DNA from: Flectonema sp. DT1601
Lineage: Eukaryota > Euglenozoa > Diplonemea > Diplonemida > Diplonemidae
NCBI GenBank assembly: GCA_964019425.1
Contig: OZ025827.1
Location: 620,001 to 684,000, forward strand
Length of the DNA stretch: 64,000 nt
Direction: 5' to 3'
The translations under genes were made by a program, and so were the position numbers. Under the pieces are notes generated by a model. It made no database searches. It was not told the origin of the DNA and saw nothing but the letters and a program-made list of their open reading frames with translations. Shown here in pieces: positions 12,369 through 22,592 of the stretch (positions within the stretch are counted from its first letter, which is position 1; each line of letters opens with the position of its first letter).

Positions 12369-13368
12369 GGATGGGACGCGCGGCGCGTACAACGGGTATT
12401 CCGGCACCCGCTTCTGATTCTTCTTCCGCTTCTTTTTTTTTTTTTTTTTTTGGCTGGCATCGCAACGAGCCTTTTTCTTTTTGTTGCCTGTCATGCGCAC
12501 CAACAAGGACTTTTTTTTGTTGTTTATTTTCCGAGTTCAACTCGTTAGTTTTCCCCACAGCTGGGGGGGGCCGTTCTTTTGTTCTCTCCGAGAAAAAGCG
12601 AACTGAAACCCGTTCCGTCCTTTTTCTTGTCGGCAATATCGGCCTCCGTTCGGAGGTGGGGGATCTGCCAGGTTTTGCGTTTGTTTTTCCTTTCCCCCCG
12701 ATCGGTTCTTGTGGTTCTCCTCCTCCTCTTCCTGGTGTTGGCTATGCGTGGCCCCCAGCAAGCAGGGGAGAGGGGAACGTTTGTTGCATGTTTTCGGTTG
12801 TGGCGGATTGGGAAGGCGACGGGCTTGGCGGCGCAAGGCCTTTTCATTCCATCTTTTTATGATGTATCTCATTATTTGTTTGTGTGTTGTTCGCGGTAGG
12901 CTCCGAGTTTTTCTTTTTTTCCACGCGGCGGCTGGAAAACAAAAGAAGAAGTGAAGCGAACCAAAGGGAAAGAAAGCAACGCCCCACCTCAATTTTTGAC
13001 ATTCTTTCGAACTGAAGGGTGGCGGTGTCTTCTCTTATTGTGGGACGGAAGCCGGTTCTTATACAAAAAAAAAAAAAAAATAAAAAAAAAATCAGAAAAT
13101 CGTTTTCTTGCCAAGGCGTTGTTATTATTGTTCCTTTTTTTTTGCGGCTGTTCAAAGCTGGAGCCGCGCCTTTTGGGACCGACCGTTTTTACCAAGTTCT
13201 CCTTTTTTTTGAAAAATCGTTTTCCTCTCGCCTTTTTTCAGATAACACAACACACACTCTTCCTTTCCTTTCCTTTCCTTTCCCTTCCTTCTCGGGCGCC
13301 GTACGCTGCTGGTTACGCACGTTTACGGTGTTCCCGCCCGCATTGCATCGAGCGATGTTCTGTACACC

Positions 13369-13399
<31 letters not shown>

Positions 13400-13522
13400 T
13401 AAAGGGGTCTTTCCTACACAAATAGTTTCAGAACGGCCATTCATTACAAAATCCAAAATGGCTGTAAACCGTCCAGTTCGATCCTGGGTGAGGGCATTTT
13501 TTTTTTCCCTGGATTTTTTTTT

Positions 13523-14010
13523 CAGGTTGGACTTTGTACGGGGGAGGTTGGCTTTTATTAGTGGCTCCCCCCCCTTGGGGGGGGTTGGGGGGGGGGGCTT
13601 GCGTTCCGCCAAGAATTTGGCGGAACGCAAGCCCCCCTTGCACTCTTCCCCAGCTTAACATCCATTAGTAGCAAACTTGTTTTTTGAGGTTGGACTTTGT
13701 ACGGGACAGGCAGACTTTGTACGGGAGAGGTTGGCTTTTATTAGTGGCTCCCCCCCCTTGGGGGGGGTTGGGGGGGGGGCTTGCGTTCCGCCAAGAACTT
13801 GGCGGAACGCAAGCCCCCCCTTGCACTCTTCCCAGCTTAATATCCATTAGTAGCAAATTTGTTTTTTGAGGTTGGACTTTGTACAGGAGAGGTTGGCTTT
13901 TATTAGGTGCTCCCCCCCCTTGGGGGGGGTTGGGGGGGGGGGCTTGCGTTCCGCCAAGTTCTTGGCGGAACGCAAGCCCCCCCCCTTGCACTCTTCCCAG
14001 CTTAATACCC
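13523..14010. repeat. Three direct subrepeats each with a perfect hairpin
   Basis: Three copies of a ~150-180-bp unit (from about 13523, 13686 and 13868) share a GGTTGGACTTTGTAC start, a C-run/G-run block and a hairpin. Hairpin arms are 13598-13612/13617-13631, 13780-13795/13798-13813 and 13943-13958/13961-13976, with loops of only 2-4 bases. The loop bases differ (GAAT, AA, TT) while the arms (CTTGCGTTCCGCCAA) are the same. Flanking G and C runs extend the potential stem. The second copy has an extra short internal duplication. They lie wholly inside the inserted element. Confidence 0.85.
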
Positions 14011-14050
14011 GTTCTGGGGTGAAAAAATCCGGTGAAAAAAAAATGACGTT

Positions 14051-14115
14051 GGTCGGGATTGAGCCTGGGCGTCGGGTATCCAAAGTCAGTGCTCCCACCT
14101 CTGAACCACATCCGC
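14051..14115 (-). other. tRNA-like (SINE-head-like) module inside the element
   Basis: Read on the minus strand, the segment starts GCGGATGTGGTTCAGAGG, an A-box-like D-arm, and contains GGCTCAATCCC, a B-box-like sequence, at tRNA-like spacing. A long T run follows on the minus strand, as at RNA polymerase III terminators. The D-stem can pair (GTTC/GAGC), but the 3' side of the anticodon stem and the acceptor stem do not close, so it is not a functional tRNA. A shorter counterpart with GTTCGATCC lies on the plus strand at about 13470-13490, also before a T run, which makes the two halves of the element inverted relatives. Confidence 0.6.
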
Positions 14116-14408
14116 TCTTAAATACAGCTGGGGGTCTCGATGCATCCCGTATATGGTTTTTCGGGCCCCCCAGCCATTTTGGATTTTGTAATAAACGCCC
14201 GTTCTGAAACTATTTGTGTAGTAAACGCTAGTTTGCCCAAAAAAAAAAAAACAAGTCTTGTCTTTTTTGCCTTGTGTGATGTAATTGCTTTTTTGTCACG
14301 CCTTCTTTCTCAAAACAGGTTTTGCTCTGAGCCCCTTCGTGCAATGAAGTGAGATTGATGGGTTCCTTTTTTAATTTTAATTTTATTTAAAAAGCAGGTT
14401 GTGTATGT

Positions 14409-15497
14409 ATGGAGATATCGAGTATTCCGCCACCACTACCACCACCACCACCTCCATTAAATGTTCCTGACGTTGTGATTGACGAAGTTCCAACACCTAA
14501 ATGTGGAAAAGAAATTAAAAATGAACAAGAAGGTAAATTAAAAGCTACACCAACACCAAGTCCTAGGGAATCAGGTAGTGGAGGGAGCCAATCATGCCCA
14601 CCGACACCATCACCTAGATATTCGGAAATATCAACCAGACAGTTAAATAAACCTTCAAATATTGTTACTAGAGCTGAGGCTTATGAAGGTGGTGAAAATT
14701 CACCTGATTCGTACACGATGATGTCAGCTTTGATTGCGAAAGTTTTATTAGTTAGATTCTCTGCCAAGGCAGGTCGGAGGGCTCCATCTTCAGAAGCGAT
14801 GTTTAATATATATAGAGGAATAACATTTTGTTGGACTGTTATGGTTGGCATCTCAGTAGTCACAATGCTATTGCATGTTGTTGATATGGGGGAGTCCTGT
14901 TGTACTGATACTGGTCCTACAAACCTTGAGGTTGGTTATGTTTATAATTTTAGTTTTCCAAAAGACTGTTCAGTTGCTCAACTGCCTCAGGGTTGTTCTG
15001 ACCAGCCTTTCTTTGATAAACACTGCGGTGACGATGCCTTGATAAAGGTTTTTAACCATCATGCGGCATCGATTTCTGGTACGCTTGTTGCTTACTGTGT
15101 TATCTTGCTTATTTTAATTATTGTATCGTGGATTGAAATGATCAACAGACGTTGTCATGGGATGCTGCAGCTGTTTACTTTCTGTCTTAACATTTCGTCA
15201 ATTATATGCCTTGCAATTACAAGTCAAAAAACTGAAAGATCAATGGTAGGTTGTGACTATTGGTCGTCTCTTGATAAGAAGTCACCCTCAATTAACAAAG
15301 CGATTCTTAGAGATTGTCTTGATTTGGTTAATAGTTGCGGAAATCGTCTTTCTTGGATAATAACGAACATCAACGCCAATGGCTACCATTCTGGTTGGGT
15401 TGTAGGAATGGTTGCTCTTCCTTTAAATGCGTTTTTTCAATCTATTCGTTACTTAGCTGGCTTTAAATGTTTTGTCGGACTTGCTTCTTTCCAGTAA
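14409..15497 (+). CDS. Four-TM membrane protein with proline-rich N-terminus, unknown function
   Basis: The product has 362 residues. The first ~110 residues are hydrophilic, with a poly-Pro stretch (residues 7-16) and TP/SP-rich sequence, likely cytoplasmic. Four hydrophobic segments follow at about 136-160, 217-240, 247-268 and 323-347. The loop between TM1 and TM2 holds a CC pair and four more cysteines, consistent with an oxidising side. A splice-acceptor-like AG lies at 14396-14397, 12 bases before the ATG. The frame ends in TAA at 15495-15497, but this stop overlaps a strong 5' splice-site-like sequence (CCAGTAAGTAC). An intron joining it to a downstream exon, possibly within the 15960 gene, therefore cannot be excluded. 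No family recognised. Confidence 0.75.
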   Translation: MEISSIPPPLPPPPPPLNVPDVVIDEVPTPKCGKEIKNEQEGKLKATPTPSPRESGSGGSQSCPPTPSPRYSEISTRQLNKPSNIVTRAEAYEGGENSPDSYTMMSALIAKVLLVRFSAKAGRRAPSSEAMFNIYRGITFCWTVMVGISVVTMLLHVVDMGESCCTDTGPTNLEVGYVYNFSFPKDCSVAQLPQGCSDQPFFDKHCGDDALIKVFNHHAASISGTLVAYCVILLILIIVSWIEMINRRCHGMLQLFTFCLNISSIICLAITSQKTERSMVGCDYWSSLDKKSPSINKAILRDCLDLVNSCGNRLSWIITNINANGYHSGWVVGMVALPLNAFFQSIRYLAGFKCFVGLASFQ

Positions 15498-15959
15498 GTA
15501 CTGTTTCCTTTTTTTATTTTTTCCATTATAAGTAATAACCCTTTCCGATTCGAAAACCTCTCAAATCCTTTTCTGAAAAATAAATGAGACAACCCCTCGA
15601 AAAGAGTTCTTATTGTCTGATTGATGTATTTATTTTCAGAAGGAGAGGTTTCATATTTTTCCGTCCAACAAAAAAAAAAAGAAAAAAAAAAAAAAAGAAA
15701 TTTAATAGACACCCCCATTGCACAAGTTTACTTATGTTCAGTTTTATTCTATTTTTCGTGCGAGTTTTGGCCGAACTGATATCTGTTCTTGCTCTACGAC
15801 GTTAATGTGTTGCTGAGAGAGGTCCTTACAGTGATCCAAACAGGTAGGGTGTGTGTGTAGGTGGGATTGTGTTTCGATATCTGTGAGTTTTTCCTTATTT
15901 TTCATTTTTACAGCCCCACCCCACCCCCTCTTAGAAAAGTTATCAATTAACGCAAACCA
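15498..15959 (+). other. Spacer with homopolymers and a splice-acceptor-like AG
   Basis: No coding sequence is supported. It contains AT-rich and A-run sequence and a pyrimidine tract ending in AG at 15912-15913, 47 bases before the next ATG. A second AG (about 15637-15638) after TTTATTTTC could serve as a cis or trans acceptor. Confidence 0.6.
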
Positions 15960-16604
15960 ATGTCATACACATCGTCTCCAAATGGTCTTGCTCGTTCTCC
16001 GTTGTCTGCCACCGCTCCTGGGTTGTTGCCGGGTTCGAGTGATAAGAAAGTAAGAAGGGGATCTGAAAAGAGTGATTGTTCAGCTGGAGTGACCAACGAA
16101 GAAAGCAGCATGGAAGTCTGTACAGATGATAAGAGCAATTACATGTCAAGAGAGACTACATTGGACCTGAAAGACTTGTCAGTGAGAACAGCACCACCAG
16201 GAATAACAATCGCAAGTATCAACTGCAAAGATAGATCTCAGTCAGGTGAGAGAAAAAAGTGGAGCTCAGACTTGAGTAGAAAAATTGAACTTTGGACCAG
16301 AAGATCAAAGTGTAAGAAATCTCAAAGAGATATCGAGACATCGTCTGTTACATCAAAGCAGTCACCTCGTCTTGGATCACCAACTACTGCTTCACCACCA
16401 AGAGCTGCAGTTAATCACACATGGTCAGGTGTTATATCGAACCCCATTACAGGGAATAATGATCAACGTTGCATGGGTTGTGGTCAGTGGCTTGCAATTT
16501 GGATTGGTGCTGCTAACTGCAGTCAGCCATATAACCTTTCGCCAACTCCACCGAAATCACCTGAGCAGTCCCGACGCAATTCTAATTCAAGATGGGAAAA
16601 GTGA
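15960..16604 (+). CDS. Ser/Thr-rich hypothetical protein
   Basis: The product has 214 residues, low in hydrophobic sequence and rich in Ser, Thr, Lys and Pro, so probably disordered and a likely phosphorylation target. It has a CMGCGQW segment near residue 174 and an SPTPPKSPEQS motif near the C-terminus. No domain is recognised. The ATG follows the pyrimidine-AG at 15912-15913, and an in-frame stop just upstream supports either this ATG or an internal splice entry. One alternative is that residues from about 28 onward are the second exon of the 14409 membrane protein, through an acceptor at 16038-16039 whose phase fits, but that AG has a poor context. Confidence 0.6.
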   Translation: MSYTSSPNGLARSPLSATAPGLLPGSSDKKVRRGSEKSDCSAGVTNEESSMEVCTDDKSNYMSRETTLDLKDLSVRTAPPGITIASINCKDRSQSGERKKWSSDLSRKIELWTRRSKCKKSQRDIETSSVTSKQSPRLGSPTTASPPRAAVNHTWSGVISNPITGNNDQRCMGCGQWLAIWIGAANCSQPYNLSPTPPKSPEQSRRNSNSRWEK

Positions 16605-17836
16605 TTGAAACGTTGTAAGCTACCTATTGATAGCTGATTGTGCGCTGAATGACCTCTCCTTAATACTGCCACCCTGTAGATGGGTTCTTTATTTAAAAAA
16701 AAAGCAGTAAATGAAAAAGCACTTTTAGCCTTAGTTTTAAATTCGGTTTGCGTTCTCTTTTTTTTTTAAATATCCCTTTTTTTTATTTAAAAATTATTTT
16801 TTTTTTTTATTGTTGTTTATATTAATTGAAAAACAGGAACGAGCCTGTATGCTGAAAAATAGGAAGGAATTTTTTTTTTTTTTTTTTTTTTTTTTTTGAA
16901 CTATTTCCAATCTCTTTCGACCGCTCCCATCTCAATGAGTAAAAAGCCAAGGCATTCATATTATTGGAAACTTTTTTTTTTTTTAAAGATCCATAAGACT
17001 GCTAATATTTGCCTGTTGCATAGTTTTTTTTTTTTTTTCCACTCCCTCTTTTTTTTCTCTGTTTTCTTTTATGTATGTTTCCTTTTGTGTGAAGAAGAAA
17101 AAAAAAAAAAAATGAAGAAAAACCTTTAATCCGAACACAGAAAGTTTCCGAAACCGCCAAACTGTATATAAAAAAAAAAAAGTGTCGGCAACATATTGAA
17201 GTTGGATTTCTCCCGTAACATAAATATGTTTTGTATAAAGTTGGAGGTTTCGGAAACTTTTTGTATTCCGATTAGAGGTTTTTCTCAAATAATAATAATC
17301 AATCGATTCGATTCAAGTAAACACAAAATATACATGACGAGACGCCCGAGATACATTGCATTCGGTGCAAAAAAAAAAAAAAACAACAAAATAAAACTGT
17401 TTATTACTCTGTTATCTCCTCCCCGTTTATCCTCTCTCTCTCTCTCCCCTTTTTTTGAAAAAAAAGAAAAATAGAATTGTTTGAGGCGATGTTAAATCAC
17501 TTAACTACAGTTGAAATGTTAATTACGTGAGATTCTTTTTTTTTTCCTTCTTCTTTTTTTGCATTGCCAACAGTTTGCGGCTGGGTTTGTAGTGGGCACT
17601 ACATTTATGCCTCTGATTTATTTCTTACCCCAAAAGTTCAATATTCTTTTTTTTTTTCTTTCTTGTTCTTAATGATTGGTTTCGTAGTTTTATTCTTCCT
17701 TCTGTTTTTTTCTTGTGTTTTTTTCATTCTTTCTCTAATCCTCCAAAAAAAAAAAAAAATTGTGCATTGCTTTTATGTGTTGTGTCATTTCGTTGAGGGT
17801 AATTTTAGTCTATTTCGTACTTGCACACATCTATTT

Positions 17837-17882
<46 letters not shown>

Positions 17883-18083
17883 GTTTTTTTTTTTCTCTTG
17901 TATTTTGCGAAGAGGTTTTTGTAGAGAGCCGTAGCAGTAAAATAATAAAAAAGATTTTACTGAAGCGAGAATACTACTAAACTTTGATAGTGTGTAGATG
18001 AAAAATAACACAAAAGTGATTAATTTAATTAGATGTTACCATCCATTATCGTTGTCTAACATTTTATGTTACCTGTTTTTTTA

Positions 18084-18133
18084 TTTTTTATTGTACTTTT
18101 TTCCTCACGTGTGGAAAAAAGTACAATAAAAAA
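18084..18133. repeat. 50-bp near-perfect palindrome centred on CACGTG
   Basis: Arms of 21 bases pair completely. They are separated only by one T/T mismatch on each side of a central CACGTG (18106-18111). The arms include ATTGTAC and six-base T and A runs. It could form a cruciform or an RNA hairpin, and the core equals a bHLH E-box. No gene lies nearby. Confidence 0.85.
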
Positions 18134-18840
18134 AAAAAACAAAAAAAGAGTGTATCTGAGCTTTCAAGATGCAGCAATCTCGTCTCTGCGACAGTCGGTG
18201 TTCTTATTCTTCTTCTTTTGTGCTGCGCTGCTTTTTTTTTTTTTTTTTTTTTTTTTTGCGCAGGTTTGCTTACGTGTTTTTGGTCTTTCCTTTTTATTCG
18301 AAATCCGAGAGGCGTTGTAGAAAGGGGATTGCTGTCGTTTGTAAGTCGTGTTTTTTTTCTTCCCCCCTTCTCCTTTGTCATCAAATTAATTGCTTCCCAA
18401 TAAAAAAAAATTAAAAAACAAAAACAAGTCTCTTCTATAATTAAAGATGCAGGGCTAATTACTGGTATTCTGTACTCTTCTGTGAGGAAGAGTTATAGTT
18501 GAAAAAAAAAAAAATATTTCAAACAGGATAATTGTTCGGTGGCGTAGCTTCGGCTTGCATAGCTTGAAAATTGCGTCCTTATTCTCCTGGTTCAACCACA
18601 ACAACTTTTTTTTTTTTGAGCAGTTTAGTATCTACTAATCTGGTATTCATAAGACATTTTTAATTAAAATATATTTATCTTATTGATCACGCTGAACCTT
18701 TGGTAGGGTTGGTTCTTTCTTTTATAATTATTATTTTCAAGTAGTATTTTTTTTTTTTCTTCTTCCCTTCCATTCACATTCTTTGTTTTGGAGTTGAGTA
18801 TGTCAAGAAAAAAAGAAAAAAAGAATGAAGAATTTTTCGT

Positions 18841-19170
18841 TTAAAGAAAATGCAATTCAATTTCTTTTTTTTTTTTTTTTTTTTTTTTAAAGGCACCAGT
18901 CGTCAGCCCTAGTCGATGCGGATATATTTTTACACGGAGGCTCATTAAAGAGGCAAGAAAGTAGAGACCCTGCCTGTAGAGCGACAGAGTGCACCGACGC
19001 AGCCAAAGATGCAGGATGGACTCCTGAAGGGCTCGTAGACCGCCGGAGTGTAAATATTCCCTTCGAAGCATCCTATCGTAAGGTTTTAGGTGCAAGATTA
19101 AATCAATAGTTAATATTTCTCCTTCAGTTGTTTGAAAGATGTGTTTGAATAGTTTGTTGCTACTTTTCAT
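18841..19170 (-). other. Orphan minus-strand open frame ending in an A run
   Basis: On the minus strand an ATG at 19170 opens about 85 codons of ordinary-complexity sequence. They run directly into a ~22-base A run (T run on +, about 18866-18888) and then Lys codons. The stretch is more GC-rich than its surroundings. I do not recognise the peptide. It is the only minus-strand frame in the window that is not low-complexity or a shadow. It may be a retroposed fragment, a non-coding RNA or chance. Confidence 0.25.
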
Positions 19171-19528
19171 TTTTTTTTGTTCTTTTGGATTATTGGGGTG
19201 AAATAAGAAATCTGCCCCATCCTAGTTAAGGTATGGGTCCAGAAAATTGCTACTTGAAAGGATATTTACAGTGAAAAGTCTGACACTTTGTTGACTGTTC
19301 TTTTTTTTTTTTTGTTTCTTTTACCTATGATCGGAAATCCTCTTCCATTTGTTATGGTGTTGTATTATTTACGCCTTTAAATCTGCTAAGGATCTAGTTG
19401 GAGACGTACTACCTGCATACGTTATTTTGTATGCAAGTTTGCAATAAAATAAATATGAAGAAGCCACTGTCTGCTCACCGACTTCTTTTTGTTGTGTAAT
19501 GACACACAATCAACGGCAGCCTTGATAT

Positions 19529-19563
<35 letters not shown>

Positions 19564-21090
19564 TTTCATACTTGCAACATCTGCACTACAAAAAAAAAAA
19601 AAAAAAAGGAAAAGAGTTTATCTTAAACTATTGGAGAATATTTATATAACGCTGTTGATGTTTTGTTTGTGTCACGAAACCGTGAACCTGACTTAAACTG
19701 ATAAAGAAAATGAGGTTTACGTGTACCGCCAACATGCTTGCTCGTATAAAAAAAAAAAAAAAAGGAAAAATAGCTTTAGAAAGTTTATTTATTTATTTAT
19801 TTCATTTTTCATTGTGAGATGAAAAAGAGTTTACTGGCATTTGGGCGAATCTTGCCCCTAGTCTATAATTATTATTATTATTTTTTTTCTTCGGTTTGCA
19901 ACACGACTTAAAACACCGAATAATGTCCCGTCAGCTGCAGCTCTACTGTAACAATCCTTATGAGATTTGAGAGACCTAATCCGATTCTCTCATTAGTTTG
20001 TTGTATCAGGGATGTTCATTATATCATAGCAAACATTGAACAGTGTTTTATGGAACAGCAGAACAATGTGTTTTTATAATTTTTTTTTCTTTTCTTTTCT
20101 TTCTAACTCATATTCTCATCCGTCAGATGGGTCATCTGTTTGATCTTAATCTGAATGGTTTAAAACTCAAAAACGCGCCTACGGTAGTAATGTTTAGCTC
20201 CATTTCTATTTGTGTCTTGATGTCCTCTCTGAGTTGGTACCCTGGAGTACTTATACTCAGGTTTGAAGTTTATATTCATTTTTTTGAAATTGTGAATTGT
20301 TACGAGCCCCTGGACGATAGAGTTTATGAAATGCTTTTTTATAATGGTTCATCCCCCCCTCTGTCGAAACTTTCTTTTAAAATTGATTAATAATTAATTT
20401 TAAAGTAGTAGTTAACGTCGTTGGCTTTTGGTGTTTTAACAACTTCTGACTGTGGGTTCCCAACCACATTGTTCAGTAAGGGGCACACTAACTTACCCTG
20501 TACGAAACAGTTTTAAGTTTGACACTTCTTTGTACGACACGACGACGAGGAAGGCTGAGAATAGCAAAGCGTGACTAATTGTCAAGCTTTTTCTGAATGT
20601 TCTCTATTTTTGCTCTCCTAGGTGAACTCCATTCAACTGGTTCCAAAATCTGACAAGTTATTTTGTCCTTCTACTTCTCCTTTTTGAAGACCTCGATCTG
20701 CCAAGTTTCTTCGTGGTTCTTATCTTTATTGTTATTTTTTTTTGAGTCGTGTTGGGAATTTTTACTTTACCTGTACAAAAGGCTTTCTGTGTACGGGTTG
20801 TAGTACTTATGCTGACAGACGCTTATGTTCTAATTTGGAAAATTTAGACTAAAATAGTTTTTTTTTAAACTGTCGAAATTCACTGATTTATATTATTTAG
20901 GAAAAGCAAATGAAGAAAAAAAAAAAAAAAAAAAAAAGGCATGAGCCTTGAGAATAATATTCTTTTTGGAAAACTATCATCTAGTAATTGCCCTATCTTT
21001 GAAACTCTAACGCAGCTGACTTTACTTGTACTAGTTTTGATGCTTTGTTTTTTTCCTGCGTCACGTGCATAGGTCCTATGTTTTCTTGCG

Positions 21091-21121
<31 letters not shown>

Positions 21122-21190
21122 GGTCTACAATAAAGGACCATTCAACTAAAACAAGTTAGTAGGATATTAACCGACAGTTTGGTCTGAAGG

Positions 21191-21216
21191 GAAAATTCAA
21201 AATATTTTGAATTTTC
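21191..21216. repeat. 26-bp perfect palindrome
   Basis: A perfect zero-spacer palindrome with half-site GAAAATTCAAAAT. No gene adjoins it. Confidence 0.85.
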
Positions 21217-22592
21217 GTATTTCCTTTTTTTTTTTTTTTTCTTTGCGGTTTGTGAAAGCAGCCAAACAAAATTACTGCTCCAGCCTCTGTTCCTTTTTCA
21301 ACAGCTTTTTGACGATTTCTCCCGAATTTTAGGTGAAGAAATTAATACTGGTGAGTGCCACAAACTTTATTGCGCGTTCAGGATAACCCTCTTTTTTGGT
21401 TCACCCTGGCTCTACTAAAACAAAAAAAAAAATTACACTTTTTTTTTTCAATTTTTTTTAATACTCGTTTTCGAGCGATCCTTGACGGCTACGGATTGGG
21501 TCCTCTATTGCTATGAGTTGCTTAATACCCAACAGTATGGTATCTACTTAGCTTTTTTGACTGAATTTTTTTCTCTTAACCTAAACGCGTTTCAGCACGT
21601 TTAGGTTTTTTTTTTTTTTTTTTTTTTGCACTACTCGAGCATCAAAAAAAAAAAAAAAACAACACAAAAAAAAAACAATTAATAAATGAGCGAGCTGGCT
21701 GTATTGTACATCGCTTCAGTTAAGAATATCTGATTGCAGTTCGTGCACATACGGTCAGCATTCTTTTTGTGTAAATAGCAGAAGTACGAAGCTTTGTACT
21801 GTAGTATTGGTGATCATTTCATTGAACAGTGCTTTGATTAAGTTTTTGTATTATTCTTGCTGGTGCGTCATTTTGAAAATTTTTAAGAAAAAAAAAAAAA
21901 AAAAAAAATTCTTTTTCTGAGAGGTTGCCCCGATGGTGATCTTTTCACTGAGAAATTTTTCTACTAATTTTTTAGTCCACTATTTTTTTTAAAAAAATCT
22001 ATTCTAAATGGGAAATATTTGATCCTGTTTTTAAATTTGTATTTTTTTTCACCCTATTATTCATCAGCGTTTACGGAATCCTGACGCATTCTTGATATGT
22101 TACTGAAGTGACTCTATTGAAACAACGTGCTACGGTACATCTTTTTTTCGTTTTCGTTTTTTTTTTTTTTTTTTTTTCCTTCCATATCTCGCCTGCCCCC
22201 CCGCAAGTCGTACATTCTCAACTATTATCATTTTTATGTTTTTAAAAAAGGAAAAAAAAAAGTAACAAACCCTGAGTGGGTTTGTTTATAGGCTATGATT
22301 AGTAGGTCGGCCTTTTATACAAAAGGAGAAATAAAATATTTTTTTTTTTTTTTTTGTAAGCAAATCATCAATTCGTTGGGAGGTTCAAACTGCTTTGCGA
22401 TGCTATCCGAAGCTGAAGAGAAGCTTTGAGTGTAGCAGTCGTTCTTGCAACTGGGAATTGTCACATTCATTGCAAAGTGAACCAACGATGGCAATTATTT
22501 CTTTTTTTTTTATTATTGGTTCAGTTAGTTTTATCTCGATCAACTTACTGACAACAACGTTTCCTTACTGGTATTTTCGAGCTGCAATTTGG

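Larger units (their letters stand above)
13397..14238. mobile_element. 842-bp foldback/MITE-like element with 68-bp terminal inverted repeats
   Basis: The element interrupts an A run of the array spacer. Its ends (13397-13464 and 14171-14238) are inverted repeats matching at about 58 of 68 positions. They begin GGGYAAA at the outer tips and are nearly perfect over the inner half. Inside lie three direct subrepeats, each with a perfect hairpin, and a tRNA-like module on the minus strand at the right, with a shorter counterpart on the plus strand at the left. No transposase can be read, so it is non-autonomous. The flanking A runs total 41 bases against 30 in intact units, which allows a target duplication made only of A. 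GGG tips and long inverted repeats occur in several DNA-transposon superfamilies (Merlin, Mutator, Harbinger), so the family cannot be decided here. Confidence 0.85.
1..14344 (+). repeat. Head-to-tail tandem array, 1963-bp unit
   Basis: The same unit recurs at exact 1963-bp spacing: start codons fall at 1753, 3716, 5679, 7642, 9605 and 11568, and stop codons end at 590, 2553, 4516, 6479, 8442, 10405 and 12368. Each unit holds an 801-bp coding sequence and a 1162-bp spacer. The spacer carries a T-run after the stop codon, CTTTC-rich pyrimidine stretches, a 30-A run, a pyrimidine tract ending in AG (1686-1687 in the first full unit) and a 28-A run touching the start codon. By eye the units are identical, including homopolymer lengths. 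The left edge is outside the window. The right edge is at 14344, after a last spacer that is interrupted by an inserted element and has no coding sequence. Confidence 0.97.
12369..14344 (+). repeat. Terminal array spacer without its gene, split by an insertion
   Basis: Positions 12369-13396 reproduce the array spacer up to its internal A run, and 14239-14344 resume it from the remaining A run through the pyrimidine tract and AG (14317-14318). Similarity stops after the GCAA at 14341-14344, about 40 bases before where the start codon lies in complete units. The next bases are ATGAAG followed by TGA, which echo the array gene's first two codons. The spacer therefore now sits upstream of the unrelated gene at 14409. 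Confidence 0.9.

Noticed and set aside
1-13396. CRISPR array or bacterial operon reading of the repeats
   Set aside because: Units are 1963 bp with a complete gene; introns and eukaryotic proteins elsewhere exclude a prokaryotic source.
20043-20390. 115-codon + frame
   Set aside because: No ATG at its start; hydrophobic composition follows T richness, and it begins in the dispersed 29-base motif.
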